Both the position numbers and the translations under genes were made by a program. A DNA stretch of 64,000 bases from MVYY01 sp012517575 (GTDB taxonomy: Bacteria > Bacteroidota > Bacteroidia > Bacteroidales > Paludibacteraceae), in assembly GCA_031629035.1 (NCBI GenBank), contig JAVLUG010000003.1, positions 186,001 through 250,000 on the forward strand, given 5' to 3'. Positions 46,201-54,582 of the stretch are shown here, one piece after another (position 1 is the stretch's first letter; the number at the start of each line of letters is the position of its first letter). The notes beneath the pieces were generated by a model. It saw only the letters and a program-made list of their open reading frames with translations. It searched no databases and had not been told where the DNA came from.

Positions 46201-47865
46201 ATCTATCCTTCGCCTGATTACGGATATTATACGCTAGGATATTTTCTGATTGATTATCAATATCGAAGAGGTGGATATCCGCTTGTAAAAGCCATTCAAA
46301 TGAATGATTTAGCAGCCTACCAATCGCTAGGATATTCTTCTTCTCAAGCATTTCTCGAAGATTTTTATTTCGATTTTGATGTCCGCGTCAAAAAGCTTCC
46401 AGTTGCTACCTTGATAAAACCGGTAACGAATATGGATGAAAACAATCCAACCGTACAGATTGCATGGTCGCCTCTCAAAGCAGATGTTAAGTGGAACGTA
46501 TATGTTTCAGTGGATGACGCAAAAACATGGACAAAAATTGCCAATCAGATAACTGAAACTTCCTGCGTTTGGAATGCCGGAAATATTATGACACGATTTT
46601 ATCTAAAAATCGAAGCTCCCGATAACATGAATCTTTCCTCTACGTACGGACCTTTTGTAAAGGGAGATTTGACAAAATTGAATTTTATTTCTCCAATAAT
46701 CGACAATTATGCCATTGCCGGAGATACATTAAGCGTCAAATGGGGAACAACCAGCATTCAACGGATTAAGTTGGAATATGCAACGAATGTTGTGCCTGCT
46801 TTGCCGGTCAATGCAGCTGATTGGAAAACGATAACCGACGATATTTCGACCACTGCGTCCAATTATCGGTGGGCTATTCCTGCTACGCTCGAAGGAACTT
46901 GTCGACTGAAAATCACAGACATTTCCAATGCTAACAATTATTCCGAAAGCGAAATTTTCAATCTCGTAAAACCGAATGAAACAGGCGGTCCTTATCTTTA
47001 CGATAAAAATACGCTGTTGTTACTTCATTTCGACAACGACTTGAGCAACAGAAGTATAGCTACAGGAAATGCCGTTGGGGATATTCAGAATATTTCCGGT
47101 TCCAATGTTATTTCTTCACAATTCGGTAAAAGCTACAAAACGGTTTCGAGCCTTACCGTTCCACATCATGTGAATTTGAATCTTACAGGCGATTGGACAC
47201 TTGAGGCCTGGGTAAAACTGAACTCGTTTGGTAGCAACGATATGTATTTATTTTGTAAACCTGGCGACATAGATACTTACTTCTCTAACTACGCATTAGA
47301 AATAAATCCTTGGTGGGGAAATATCTTTTTCGGATACTATTTTTCGCAGGCAAAAGACCGAATCGGTTTATCGACAAGTTTCAGTCCTTCATTGAACGAA
47401 TGGTATCACGTGGCTTATATCCGAAATACGGCAAAAAATCAGTTGCAACTGATTGTCCACGATAAAAATCGAAACTTGATTTCTTCCGTCGACTTTACCT
47501 ATTCTCCGAATGAAACGTTGCTTAATTCCAAAGATCTGATTATCGGAGCAAATTTAGATGGCTACATCGACGAAGTACGAATCAGCAACACGGTTAGAAG
47601 TTTTATCAATACGGGCGTAAACAAAACTTATGAAAACCAAGAACAAAACTTTTATCCAAATCCTGCAAAAGAATGGATCGCGATCAAAAACACCACTGGA
47701 GTATACAAAATGGAAATTGATGACCTTCAGGGAAAAACTCTGATAATAAGAAAAATGGAAGATATGAATGAACGTATCAACATCTCTTCTTTGCCAAAAG
47801 GAATTTATCTATTAAAATTCTATAGAGATAAAGAAATCTCTATTGGGAAATTAATTGTGAAATAG
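43237..47865 (+). CDS. Giant secreted multi-module peptidase (two gluzincin domains) with LamG and T9SS sorting domain
   Basis: A 1542-residue secreted protein. It has a signal peptide (hydrophobic IS..LFLLIPLSSFVFG, residues about 12-32), then a short carbohydrate-binding-like segment, an Ig-like domain and a CBM-like domain (to about 275). The first gluzincin has HEYTH at 374-378 and glutamate E395 in WLNEGVACYF. A second CBM-like domain (490-595) comes before a degenerate peptidase-like region (600-810) without HExxH. The next gluzincin has HELAH at 923-927 and E944 in WLNEGFPEF. Two Ig/fn3-like domains follow, then LamG (about 1265-1460), then a T9SS type A sorting domain (FYPNPAKEWI... 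to the end). It is probably a surface or released peptidase acting on glycoprotein. Substrate unknown. Confidence 0.88.
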   Translation: MKRHCNQRGSLSFLRISMLFLLIPLSSFVFGLTYNVTVPTGTKACYIAGEMNGWTQQDMNKVDEAHYSTSILNLNTENLNNKGLLCGSTVALNWTSNGIQNIKIEYSPDNGTNWTIITPSVAASLNTYNWTVPSFTSTTCKIRISDVANSSTKSESSLFSIAPAITYVTFSVDASILIRDGKFNSATDKLYIRGSFNGFELTHMLNAGSNNIYSLTIALPSNTYVGYKYFSTAASADNGGWEIDFPVTSAKNRSIYVGENNLTLATVYYNDGDMNLSKSTAHFNVIYSSQDNNLIDQFVERIELFHSIVTSSLEVNPTEKTNIFLYKDLDQLHLAQGYPENDENSTGSAYGKSLFIMLSPAKMGLNEALGLFAHEYTHCMNAWKTKVTLPAWLNEGVACYFGRQISTKDWIKSITDQRGKPAIQDIFNTDMGYAYSFIVAYYIIKTKGMPAMAKFVENMNYSDIGYSGLPALQNDWNNFLDVYLNSQTNVNVKFSVNMTDMIAAGYFNPATDKVYVKGDWNWWNGQQMTLETGNIYSISVPINTYSFNEYKFFTNSASAPNKGLELNTDESIDGNRLLDIYNAPKTLGVVQFKSNAIPSIANVDMKKISDKVQVLKFHGRIWNSPSFNTFKYPFKLISASDYQSQKPADAFAFDAGFVGANDTIYISEPVTNEQIATFNNVTNVALYYLCQAYLYHFYQTRNMPLIFKVGFPLFEAGLMPSDETVKTAVTAYGGSFTSFDALNNRSTFVSNNGKAVAAAFGEFMNIFKNWGYGMISSINATGFDVLSYWYNVNDLSGLLGDFNRYVNYRFLQTDNNLRVQMVKETEHFKFYTRPVDYALNFPYFSDVLEPAFVEYTTNFNLNITEKFSYFTLPTCIDGEIEGVPCNGLPPSRITGGTAWSSGMHSTCASTQDELPLFYHMNRHELAHGMQGNMPQGTVTAWLNEGFPEFCARGPISDTKLIEMAQSGIDCMNAAVNYFGHRPTYEETRIYPSPDYGYYTLGYFLIDYQYRRGGYPLVKAIQMNDLAAYQSLGYSSSQAFLEDFYFDFDVRVKKLPVATLIKPVTNMDENNPTVQIAWSPLKADVKWNVYVSVDDAKTWTKIANQITETSCVWNAGNIMTRFYLKIEAPDNMNLSSTYGPFVKGDLTKLNFISPIIDNYAIAGDTLSVKWGTTSIQRIKLEYATNVVPALPVNAADWKTITDDISTTASNYRWAIPATLEGTCRLKITDISNANNYSESEIFNLVKPNETGGPYLYDKNTLLLLHFDNDLSNRSIATGNAVGDIQNISGSNVISSQFGKSYKTVSSLTVPHHVNLNLTGDWTLEAWVKLNSFGSNDMYLFCKPGDIDTYFSNYALEINPWWGNIFFGYYFSQAKDRIGLSTSFSPSLNEWYHVAYIRNTAKNQLQLIVHDKNRNLISSVDFTYSPNETLLNSKDLIIGANLDGYIDEVRISNTVRSFINTGVNKTYENQEQNFYPNPAKEWIAIKNTTGVYKMEIDDLQGKTLIIRKMEDMNERINISSLPKGIYLLKFYRDKEISIGKLIVK

Positions 47866-47890
47866 AAAGAAATCAGCAAAAAAACAAAAA

Positions 47891-47932
47891 ATATAAACAC
47901 CTAATAATTTATTGATTATTAGGTGTTTATAT
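47891..47932. terminator. Bidirectional hairpin with an 18-bp perfect stem
   Basis: Left arm 47891-47908 (ATATAAACACCTAATAAT), six-base loop, right arm 47915-47932, exact reverse complement. It follows the giant peptidase stop by 25 bases and is its likely terminator. Confidence 0.85.
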
Positions 47933-47937
47933 AAAAA

Positions 47938-47971
47938 GTTCAAGGGAATACTTTCTAAATAACCCTTGAAC
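47938..47971 (-). terminator. Terminator of the small winged-helix gene
   Basis: On the minus strand GTTCAAGGG and CCCTTGAAC pair as a nine-base stem with a 16-base loop, followed by TTTTTATAT. It lies 22 bases past the stop at 47994. Confidence 0.65.
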
Positions 47972-47993
47972 CTTTCTGTTTAAAATTTTCCAA

Positions 47994-48170
47994 TCACTTT
48001 GGTTGCCAAAAACATCTTTTGGGTGATTCAATGGCACCTTCAGCCTTCAGCTCATTCATGGCCTTGTCCACTTCTTTTCTGTCGAGGCCTGTCATTTCGA
48101 CAATTTTACCGGCATTCACCGGAGAACCGGCCTTCTTCATTGCTTCCAGTACAACTTCTTTTGTATTCAT
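47994..48170 (-). CDS. Small winged-helix-like protein (58 aa)
   Basis: A 58-residue protein. The sequence reads as a complete helix-turn-helix: KEVVLEAMKKAG (helix 1), NAGKIVEMTGLDRKEVDKAMNEL (helices 2-3) and KAEGAIESPKRCFW (wing). It looks like the winged-helix found in small MarR-like Bacteroidetes proteins. It has an ATG at 48170 and its own terminator. DNA binding is inference; no partner is seen beside it, and the tyrA-like gene lies just upstream on the same strand. Confidence 0.75.
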   Translation of the reverse strand: MNTKEVVLEAMKKAGSPVNAGKIVEMTGLDRKEVDKAMNELKAEGAIESPKRCFWQPK

Positions 48171-48227
48171 AGCTGTTAATTTTTTTGTTTACAACAATCA
48201 TTTGCCGAAAATGTTTATTCCAAAAAA

Positions 48228-49001
48228 TTATTCTATATTTTTTCTGACTTTTTCCAAAAACTCTTGCATACGCGCCGTATCCTTCTTTTTAATAATTTCC
48301 AGCAACACTTTCAGTTGAGTGCGGATATTTTCAATCTGTTCTACTGCAAAAGGATTAAAAAGAATTTCGGTGAGCAAATAGTCATCTTCCGATAAAAGTC
48401 CTTCTGCAATATCCATGTGCCTTTTGAAAGTGGTTCCCGGCGCATCCTGATGTTTCATGACAGCTGCAAAAACCAATGTTGAAGCAAAAGGAATAGCCAG
48501 CGAATATGCTGTTGTTTTATCGTGTTCTTCGAAAGAATATTCAAAGATTTTTAAATGCAGAGAATGATACAGATCTTTGAAAAACATTTTACCAAGATAA
48601 TCGGACTCCGAAATAATAATGGCATTCTGCGAACTTAAATTATCGAGTGTGGCAAATGTTGGTCCAAACATCGGGTGAGTCGAAACAAAACGCTTACCCG
48701 TACTCTGGTAAAATTCCTTCAAACCCGTTTTCACCGAGGCAATATCGGACAACATGCAATTTTCGGGCAAATACGGTAACACACTATTAAAAGCTTCAAT
48801 GGTATATTTGAGCGTAACACAATTGATAACCAATTCTGGCTCGAATTCTTGTATTTCTTCGTATTGGGTAAATCTGTAGGTATTAAAAACAAAACGCAAT
48901 CTTTTAGGATCGACGTCATAAAGAGCCACTTCATGATGCAAACACAATAAATCGGTAAAAAAAGTGCCCATTTTCCCTGCACCCAAAATCAATATCTTCA
49001 T
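48228..49001 (-). CDS. tyrA: Prephenate dehydrogenase
   Basis: A 257-residue protein. The N-terminal Rossmann domain opens ILILGAGKMGTFFTDLLC; ASVKTGLKEFY and SVSTHPMFGPT-like FVSTHPMFGPTFATL match the prephenate dehydrogenase block with the catalytic His; the C-terminal helical domain (about 150-250) holds AYSLAIPFASTLVFAAV. It converts prephenate to 4-hydroxyphenylpyruvate with NAD in tyrosine synthesis. There is no fused chorismate mutase or ACT domain. No other aromatic-pathway gene is next to it in the window. Confidence 0.88.
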   Translation of the reverse strand: MKILILGAGKMGTFFTDLLCLHHEVALYDVDPKRLRFVFNTYRFTQYEEIQEFEPELVINCVTLKYTIEAFNSVLPYLPENCMLSDIASVKTGLKEFYQSTGKRFVSTHPMFGPTFATLDNLSSQNAIIISESDYLGKMFFKDLYHSLHLKIFEYSFEEHDKTTAYSLAIPFASTLVFAAVMKHQDAPGTTFKRHMDIAEGLLSEDDYLLTEILFNPFAVEQIENIRTQLKVLLEIIKKKDTARMQEFLEKVRKNIE

Positions 49002-49126
49002 AATTTGTTTCTTTACAGACTATAACAAAAAATCATTATATTTCCTATTTTGTATACAAAAGTAGCAAAAATGAAAGTAAAAAGATTCATTTCTTTTCTA
49101 AACAGATGTTTAAATAAAAAGATTTC

Positions 49127-51001
49127 TTATTCGGCTTTCTTTTTACCAAATTCTTTGTCTATTTTCATAAACGGAATGATGGCAAGAGTGGGAATGGCAC
49201 AAATCAATACGAAAATAAAGAAGTGATTGTAGCCAAGCAATTCCTGCAGCCATCCGGCTATCATTCCCGGCAACATCATTCCCAGCGCCATGAATCCCGT
49301 GCAAATGGCATAATGTGCCGTTTTGTGCTCTCCTTCGGAAAAATAAATCATATAAAGCATATAAGCAGTAAAACCGAATCCGTAACCAAACTGCTCAAAA
49401 GCGACTGCCATATTTATAAGCAGCATACTCTCCGGCATGAACCACGACAGATACAAATAAGCCAAATGTGGCAGCGTGATACACAAAGCCATTGGCCAAA
49501 TCCAATATTTCAGTCCTTTGCGCGAAGCGGCAATTCCGCCAACGATTCCACCTAAAGTCAAAGCAATGACTCCCACTGTCCCATAAACCAATCCAACTTC
49601 ACCGGTAGTCAGTCCCAAACCTCCAACTTCTCGCGGATCGAGTAAAAAAGGAGAAGACATTTTGACCAGCATTGCTTCGCCTAACCTATAAAGAAGCATG
49701 AAAGCTATAGCCAAACCAATTCCTTTCTTTTGGAAGAAAGTCGCAAAAGTTCGTCCAAATTCTTTTATTATATCTTTTGATGAATGATTGAAAGATGGGT
49801 GATCGGAAGCCGGTCGTGGCAAAATAAACCTGTGATAAAGATAAAACAAGACAAATAATCCGGACAAAATGAAAAAGGTTATACTCCAAGCCAACCTGAT
49901 GTTTCCGGAAACGCCTTTAAATTCACTGGAAGCTTGTCCCTTCAACTTTGCATCGAGCTGTACCACTACCAACGCCGGTTTGTTCCAATTTTCTTCGGTA
50001 AAAACGAAACGTTCGCCACTGGCAAGTGAAATACTTTTATCGCCTTTGGAATGACTTAAATTCAAAATCAATGCCTTCCCGGCTTCTGGTTTTTTTGTCA
50101 AACGGATGGCGACAATTCCAGCATTTCCCGTTAAATTATCCACCGTTGAAATTTTTTCACGTTTTTCTCCAAAATTCTCTTTGATAAAATCGGCAAAAGG
50201 TCCGGCTATATGTCGATGCCACCATGTTTCATTTTTTTGTTTGGTAAGGTTGTTTTGCTGATTTTCTTCCGAAATAAAATGGTTGTTTTTGTTGTATTCC
50301 AATGCAACGGCTTTGATTCGCTGCAGCGAATCGAGAGTAATCGGCTGTGTACTTAATGTCAGATTGGAAGGAAAAGCTACAAATTGAATCGTTTCTTCTT
50401 CTGGAAAATTTACTTTTGACAAGCTGTCAACATTTACTACTTGAGTAAATGCAGTAGGAGAAGATTGAACAGAAAAAGTAACCGGATCCATGCCTGTATG
50501 GCTTTCCAAAGCTCCGGCGATAATGATGAGAATTCCCTGACCTGCAATCATGGCAAAACGGTAAAAAGTACTGCGAATTCCCACAAAAAACGACTGTTGT
50601 GAACTATCCAGCGCCAACATATAAAAACCATCTGCCGCAATGTCGTGCGTTGCAGAACTGAAAGCAATCAACCAAAGCACAGCCAGCGTAGCCTGAAAAA
50701 AGAAAGGAACCGGAATTAAAAATGCAACACCCGCAAAACCGGCACCAATAAGCAACTGCATGGAAGTAATCCACCAGCGCTTGGTTTTAATTAAATCGAC
50801 AAAAGGACTCCAGAAAGGTTTTATTACCCACGGCAGATACAACCAACTGGTGTACAACGCGATATCCGCATTGGAAATTCCAAGCCGTTTGTACATGATC
50901 ACGGCTACCGTCATGGCAACTACATAAGGCACGCCTTCAGCAAAATATAAGGTGGGAACCCACGCCCACGGAGAAATGTTTTTGGTTTGTTTGTTTTTCA
51001 T
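49127..51001 (-). CDS. MFS transporter, AmpG-like, with large central loop insertion
   Basis: A 624-residue protein with twelve membrane helices in two bundles. The start PTLYFAEGVPYVVAMTVAVIMYKRLG and SWLYLPWVIKPFWSPFVD are typical of AmpG-like MFS permeases that import muropeptides or anhydro-sugars. Between helix 6 (about residue 165) and helix 7 (about 385) lies an insertion of roughly 200 hydrophilic residues, with beta-rich and charged segments such as DNLTGNAGIVAIRLTKKP, so the family length of about 430 is exceeded. The loop would normally face the cytoplasm between the bundles, but its topology here is not settled. Substrate is not certain. Confidence 0.85.
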   Translation of the reverse strand: MKNKQTKNISPWAWVPTLYFAEGVPYVVAMTVAVIMYKRLGISNADIALYTSWLYLPWVIKPFWSPFVDLIKTKRWWITSMQLLIGAGFAGVAFLIPVPFFFQATLAVLWLIAFSSATHDIAADGFYMLALDSSQQSFFVGIRSTFYRFAMIAGQGILIIIAGALESHTGMDPVTFSVQSSPTAFTQVVNVDSLSKVNFPEEETIQFVAFPSNLTLSTQPITLDSLQRIKAVALEYNKNNHFISEENQQNNLTKQKNETWWHRHIAGPFADFIKENFGEKREKISTVDNLTGNAGIVAIRLTKKPEAGKALILNLSHSKGDKSISLASGERFVFTEENWNKPALVVVQLDAKLKGQASSEFKGVSGNIRLAWSITFFILSGLFVLFYLYHRFILPRPASDHPSFNHSSKDIIKEFGRTFATFFQKKGIGLAIAFMLLYRLGEAMLVKMSSPFLLDPREVGGLGLTTGEVGLVYGTVGVIALTLGGIVGGIAASRKGLKYWIWPMALCITLPHLAYLYLSWFMPESMLLINMAVAFEQFGYGFGFTAYMLYMIYFSEGEHKTAHYAICTGFMALGMMLPGMIAGWLQELLGYNHFFIFVLICAIPTLAIIPFMKIDKEFGKKKAE

Positions 51002-51592
51002 GTTGATATCGGAAAAATATAAAGTTCTAAATGTGTTCTGATAATTTTAAACAAACAAACTTTTCATAGCATTTTTAATTAAAGTCAGGACGAGGTTGTT
51101 AATAGATTTTCTCTTCATATAATTGAAAAGAAAGTTTGGGGAAAATCATTTTTTGCCTAATTACTGAACTAAAAAAACGGAACTACCGGCAGAAACAAAA
51201 AATGAAAAAACGTTCCCTCAAAAAATTGAGAAAAGCAAAGGTAAAAAATCCTCAGTGAATTTGAAAGAGAAATAATAATTTTTCGTTCAACTACAATAAC
51301 AGCAACGATTCGGCTGATTTTGGTTCAAATCTTAAAAAGAAAGTATTTCCCCTTTAAGTTTTTTGAAAAATATCCGAATAAATTAACTGAATATTATTAC
51401 GTTTGTAAATTTAGTGCTATTTTTACACTAACATTTCATCTGCTTCTATTAAAACCAATAAATGAGCTAATTTGATACCATGAAACAATTATTCTCTCCA
51501 TAAAGAATGTTCTATTAAATTTTTATTTACCAAAAATTTGGCATTCCTTTTTATTTAAATCAATTTTTTTTCAGGTTCAATTCAATATTAAC
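51002..51592. other. Long gap before the sensor-regulator gene
   Basis: About 590 bases, AT-rich, no gene seen. TACGTTTG at 51398-51405 fits the -7 consensus but its -33 partner is unclear. It should contain divergent promoters of the transporter (-) and of the regulator (+). Confidence 0.45.
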
Positions 51593-54535
51593 ATGAATAC
51601 CTATTTATTTCTCCATCAAGTGAAATCAATATTCAAAAAAAGGCTTCGTTTCCTTTTTTTCTTGTTACTGCTTCCGCAAGGTTACATAATGGCAATCCAT
51701 CCCTGTGTCAGAAATTTTTCGCACAAAACGACCCATTCCGGCACACAAAATTGGGATATAATTCAGTATGAAAACAATTGGATGTACTTTGCCAACAACA
51801 ACGGGCTGCTGGAATTTGATGGAAATAAATGGACCGTTTATCCCATAAGCAATTACACCAATGTTCGGTCACTGTATTATCATAGAAAAACCGACAGAAT
51901 TTATGCGGGTGCATTCAATGAATTTGGTTATTATGAGCGAAACGAAACAGGATTACTTCAGTACTTTTCACTCATTGATAAAATTTCAGCAAACAACAGA
52001 AATTTTAACGAAATTTGGAATATTTCATCCATAGACAATATTATTTATTTTCAGGGAGACAAGGATATTTTTCAATATAAAAACGGAAGAATAACACACC
52101 ATCACTTCCCGAGTAAAATTGACTGTTCGGCAGCCGTTTACAATTCTTTTATTGTATGTAGCAAGCCAAATGGCGCATTTTTCTTAAACGGGAACATGTT
52201 TATTAAAATTCCCAATTCAGAAATGTTACAAGGGAAAAAGGTATGTGCCATCTTACCTTTTCAGAAAAATAAAGTGCTGTTTGTTACAGAATTTAATGGT
52301 TTATTTGTTTTTGATGGAAATTCCGTAGAAGTTTTCAAAACAGATATAGACCGATTTTTGTCCGAAAATCAGGTATTCTGTGCAGGTATAAAAGATTCAA
52401 AATTGGCTATAGGAACTGTCAGGAAAGGTTTGGTTGTTAAGGATTTTGAAAACAACTCCAACTTTTTTTCTAATACTTTCAGTGGTCTGCAAAACAATAC
52501 TATTCTAAGCATGGCATTCGACAATCAGAACAATTTATGGTTGGGACTTGATAAAGGCATTGATTATGTACTCATTGATTCACCGGTTTATGAACTGATT
52601 TCAAGCATAAATCAAATAGGAACAGGATATTGTTCTTTGATGGAAAACAACAATTTATATCTTGGCACCAATCAGGGATTATATCATACCAACTTCCCAA
52701 TTGCCGAATCTCCTGAACCGGCAAATATTCAACTCGTAAACGGCATGCAGGGTCAAGTGTGGAGCATGATGAAAATTGATAATACAATTTTTTGCGGTAC
52801 CGATCATGGGGCGTATTATTTTTCAGGAAAAAACATAATACAGATTCCCGGCATTAGCGGCACATGGAATTTCAGAAAAATGAATCAACACCCAGATTGT
52901 ATTATCGGATCATCCTATCAGGGCTTTTTCATCCTGCGAAAAAATGGGGGAAAATGGGAACTTTCCAATTTTCTCAAAGGTTTTTCAGATGCAGGTGGAA
53001 TGTTTGAAGTTGGAGAAAATGACTGCATCTGGTTCAGCCACTGGATGAAGGGGATTTCAAAGCTCACGCTGAATCAGACATTGGACAGTGTTATTCAGGT
53101 AAAAACCTATGATACTTCTAAAGGGTTCCCGACCATTAGAAACAATACACTTTTTTTGTTGGATAGCGCCATCAGATTTTCGAGCGAAAATGGTTTTTAT
53201 GCCTACGACAAGAAGAAAGACCTGATTATCAAAGATACCAAACTCGATAAATTATTTAATCAGCCTCCTCACTCTGTTCGATTATTCCAAAACAACAAAG
53301 GAGACCTTTGGTGCATTTCTACGACCTACATTGCTGCAGCTTTCAAGGAAAATAATCAGAAATACAGAGTAGATTCCATTTCATTTAATCAATTAAAAAC
53401 TATGATTGTTCCAGGATTTGAACATTTCAATTTTGTCGACAACGATCATTTGATCGTCAGTACAGAAGATGGATTCTCGTGGATCAACCTGAGAAACTTA
53501 AAAAACAGTTCGTCTGAAAACAATTTCCAAGTTTCTATAAGCAATGTTTACCTGACGAGCAAATTCGATTCTCTTGTCAATGGATATGTAAATATTGCAA
53601 ATCAAAAACAGATTCCAAAATTCGATCACAAGCATAATTCTATCCGCTTTGAATTTACTGCTCCCGAATACAGAAAAGAAGGGATGGTTCAATACAGTTA
53701 CAAACTCGAAGATTACGATACGGAATGGTCAACTTTTTCCCCAAATACTTCAAAAGAATATACCAAAATCAAAAAAGGAAGCTATACTTTCAGAGTCAGA
53801 GCAAAAAGCCAGCTGAACCCAAAAATTGCTGAGACTTCCTATCAATTTATCATTTTACCGGCATGGTATGAAACTACGTTGGCTTACTTAATTTATAGCT
53901 TAGTAGCTGTCTTTCTACTGATTCTATTGCTCAAATTTATAAAGAAAAGCTCCCAAAAAGGTGCATTGAAAATGAAAGAACAAAAGGAACAGGAAATGAA
54001 GGAGCAGGAAAAAAGATTCCTTTTAGAAGCTAAGGAAAAGGAAAAAGAAATTATTGCCTTGAAAAACCAACGGCTTCAGTACGAATTAAGACATAAATCA
54101 CAAGAACTTGCCGATTCTACCATGAATTTGATACGAAAAAACGAAATACTTACCGATATTATTCAGAACTTAAATAAAATTTCTTCTTCCTTGAACAAAA
54201 ATAAAGAGCAACAAGCAATTTTCAATGAATTAAAGAAAATACAGGAAGAAATTAAATCAAATATTGAGCACGATAACAACTGGAAAAAATTTGAAGAAAA
54301 TTTCGATTTGGTTTATGAAAACTATCTAAAACGGCTCACAGAAACTTACCCAAATCTCACTGTTACCGACAAAAAAATCTGTGCCTATCTGAAAATGGGC
54401 TTAAGTTCAAAGGACATTGCTCCCTTGTTGAATATGTCGTATAGAAGTGTAGAAATGAGCAGATACCGCTTGAGAAAAAAAATGAATCTCGACAGGAACG
54501 TCAGTTTGTCGGACTTCTTACAGAATTTTAGATAA
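51593..54535 (+). CDS. One-component PUL sensor-regulator (two-component-type propeller, Y_Y_Y, TM, HTH)
   Basis: A 980-residue protein. A signal/anchor at about residues 20-35 (LRFLFFLLLLPQGYIMA) sends the N-terminus to the periplasm. Residues about 45-660 form two seven-bladed-type propellers of Reg_prop repeats (NNNGLLEFDGNKW, DNQNNLWLGLDKGID). A Y_Y_Y domain spans about 670-755 (FEFTAPEYRKEGMVQYSYKLEDYDTEW). One transmembrane helix lies at about 761-783, then a long coiled coil (800-905), then a C-terminal LuxR-type HTH (TVTDKKICAYLKMGLSSKDIA). It lacks histidine kinase and receiver domains, so it senses glycan outside and should act directly on DNA inside. It faces the PUL genes. Confidence 0.88.
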   Translation: MNTYLFLHQVKSIFKKRLRFLFFLLLLPQGYIMAIHPCVRNFSHKTTHSGTQNWDIIQYENNWMYFANNNGLLEFDGNKWTVYPISNYTNVRSLYYHRKTDRIYAGAFNEFGYYERNETGLLQYFSLIDKISANNRNFNEIWNISSIDNIIYFQGDKDIFQYKNGRITHHHFPSKIDCSAAVYNSFIVCSKPNGAFFLNGNMFIKIPNSEMLQGKKVCAILPFQKNKVLFVTEFNGLFVFDGNSVEVFKTDIDRFLSENQVFCAGIKDSKLAIGTVRKGLVVKDFENNSNFFSNTFSGLQNNTILSMAFDNQNNLWLGLDKGIDYVLIDSPVYELISSINQIGTGYCSLMENNNLYLGTNQGLYHTNFPIAESPEPANIQLVNGMQGQVWSMMKIDNTIFCGTDHGAYYFSGKNIIQIPGISGTWNFRKMNQHPDCIIGSSYQGFFILRKNGGKWELSNFLKGFSDAGGMFEVGENDCIWFSHWMKGISKLTLNQTLDSVIQVKTYDTSKGFPTIRNNTLFLLDSAIRFSSENGFYAYDKKKDLIIKDTKLDKLFNQPPHSVRLFQNNKGDLWCISTTYIAAAFKENNQKYRVDSISFNQLKTMIVPGFEHFNFVDNDHLIVSTEDGFSWINLRNLKNSSSENNFQVSISNVYLTSKFDSLVNGYVNIANQKQIPKFDHKHNSIRFEFTAPEYRKEGMVQYSYKLEDYDTEWSTFSPNTSKEYTKIKKGSYTFRVRAKSQLNPKIAETSYQFIILPAWYETTLAYLIYSLVAVFLLILLLKFIKKSSQKGALKMKEQKEQEMKEQEKRFLLEAKEKEKEIIALKNQRLQYELRHKSQELADSTMNLIRKNEILTDIIQNLNKISSSLNKNKEQQAIFNELKKIQEEIKSNIEHDNNWKKFEENFDLVYENYLKRLTETYPNLTVTDKKICAYLKMGLSSKDIAPLLNMSYRSVEMSRYRLRKKMNLDRNVSLSDFLQNFR

Positions 54536-54582
54536 CCAACAGTTTGGAAAATATCTTAAATCAATAATACTGACAAGAAAAA

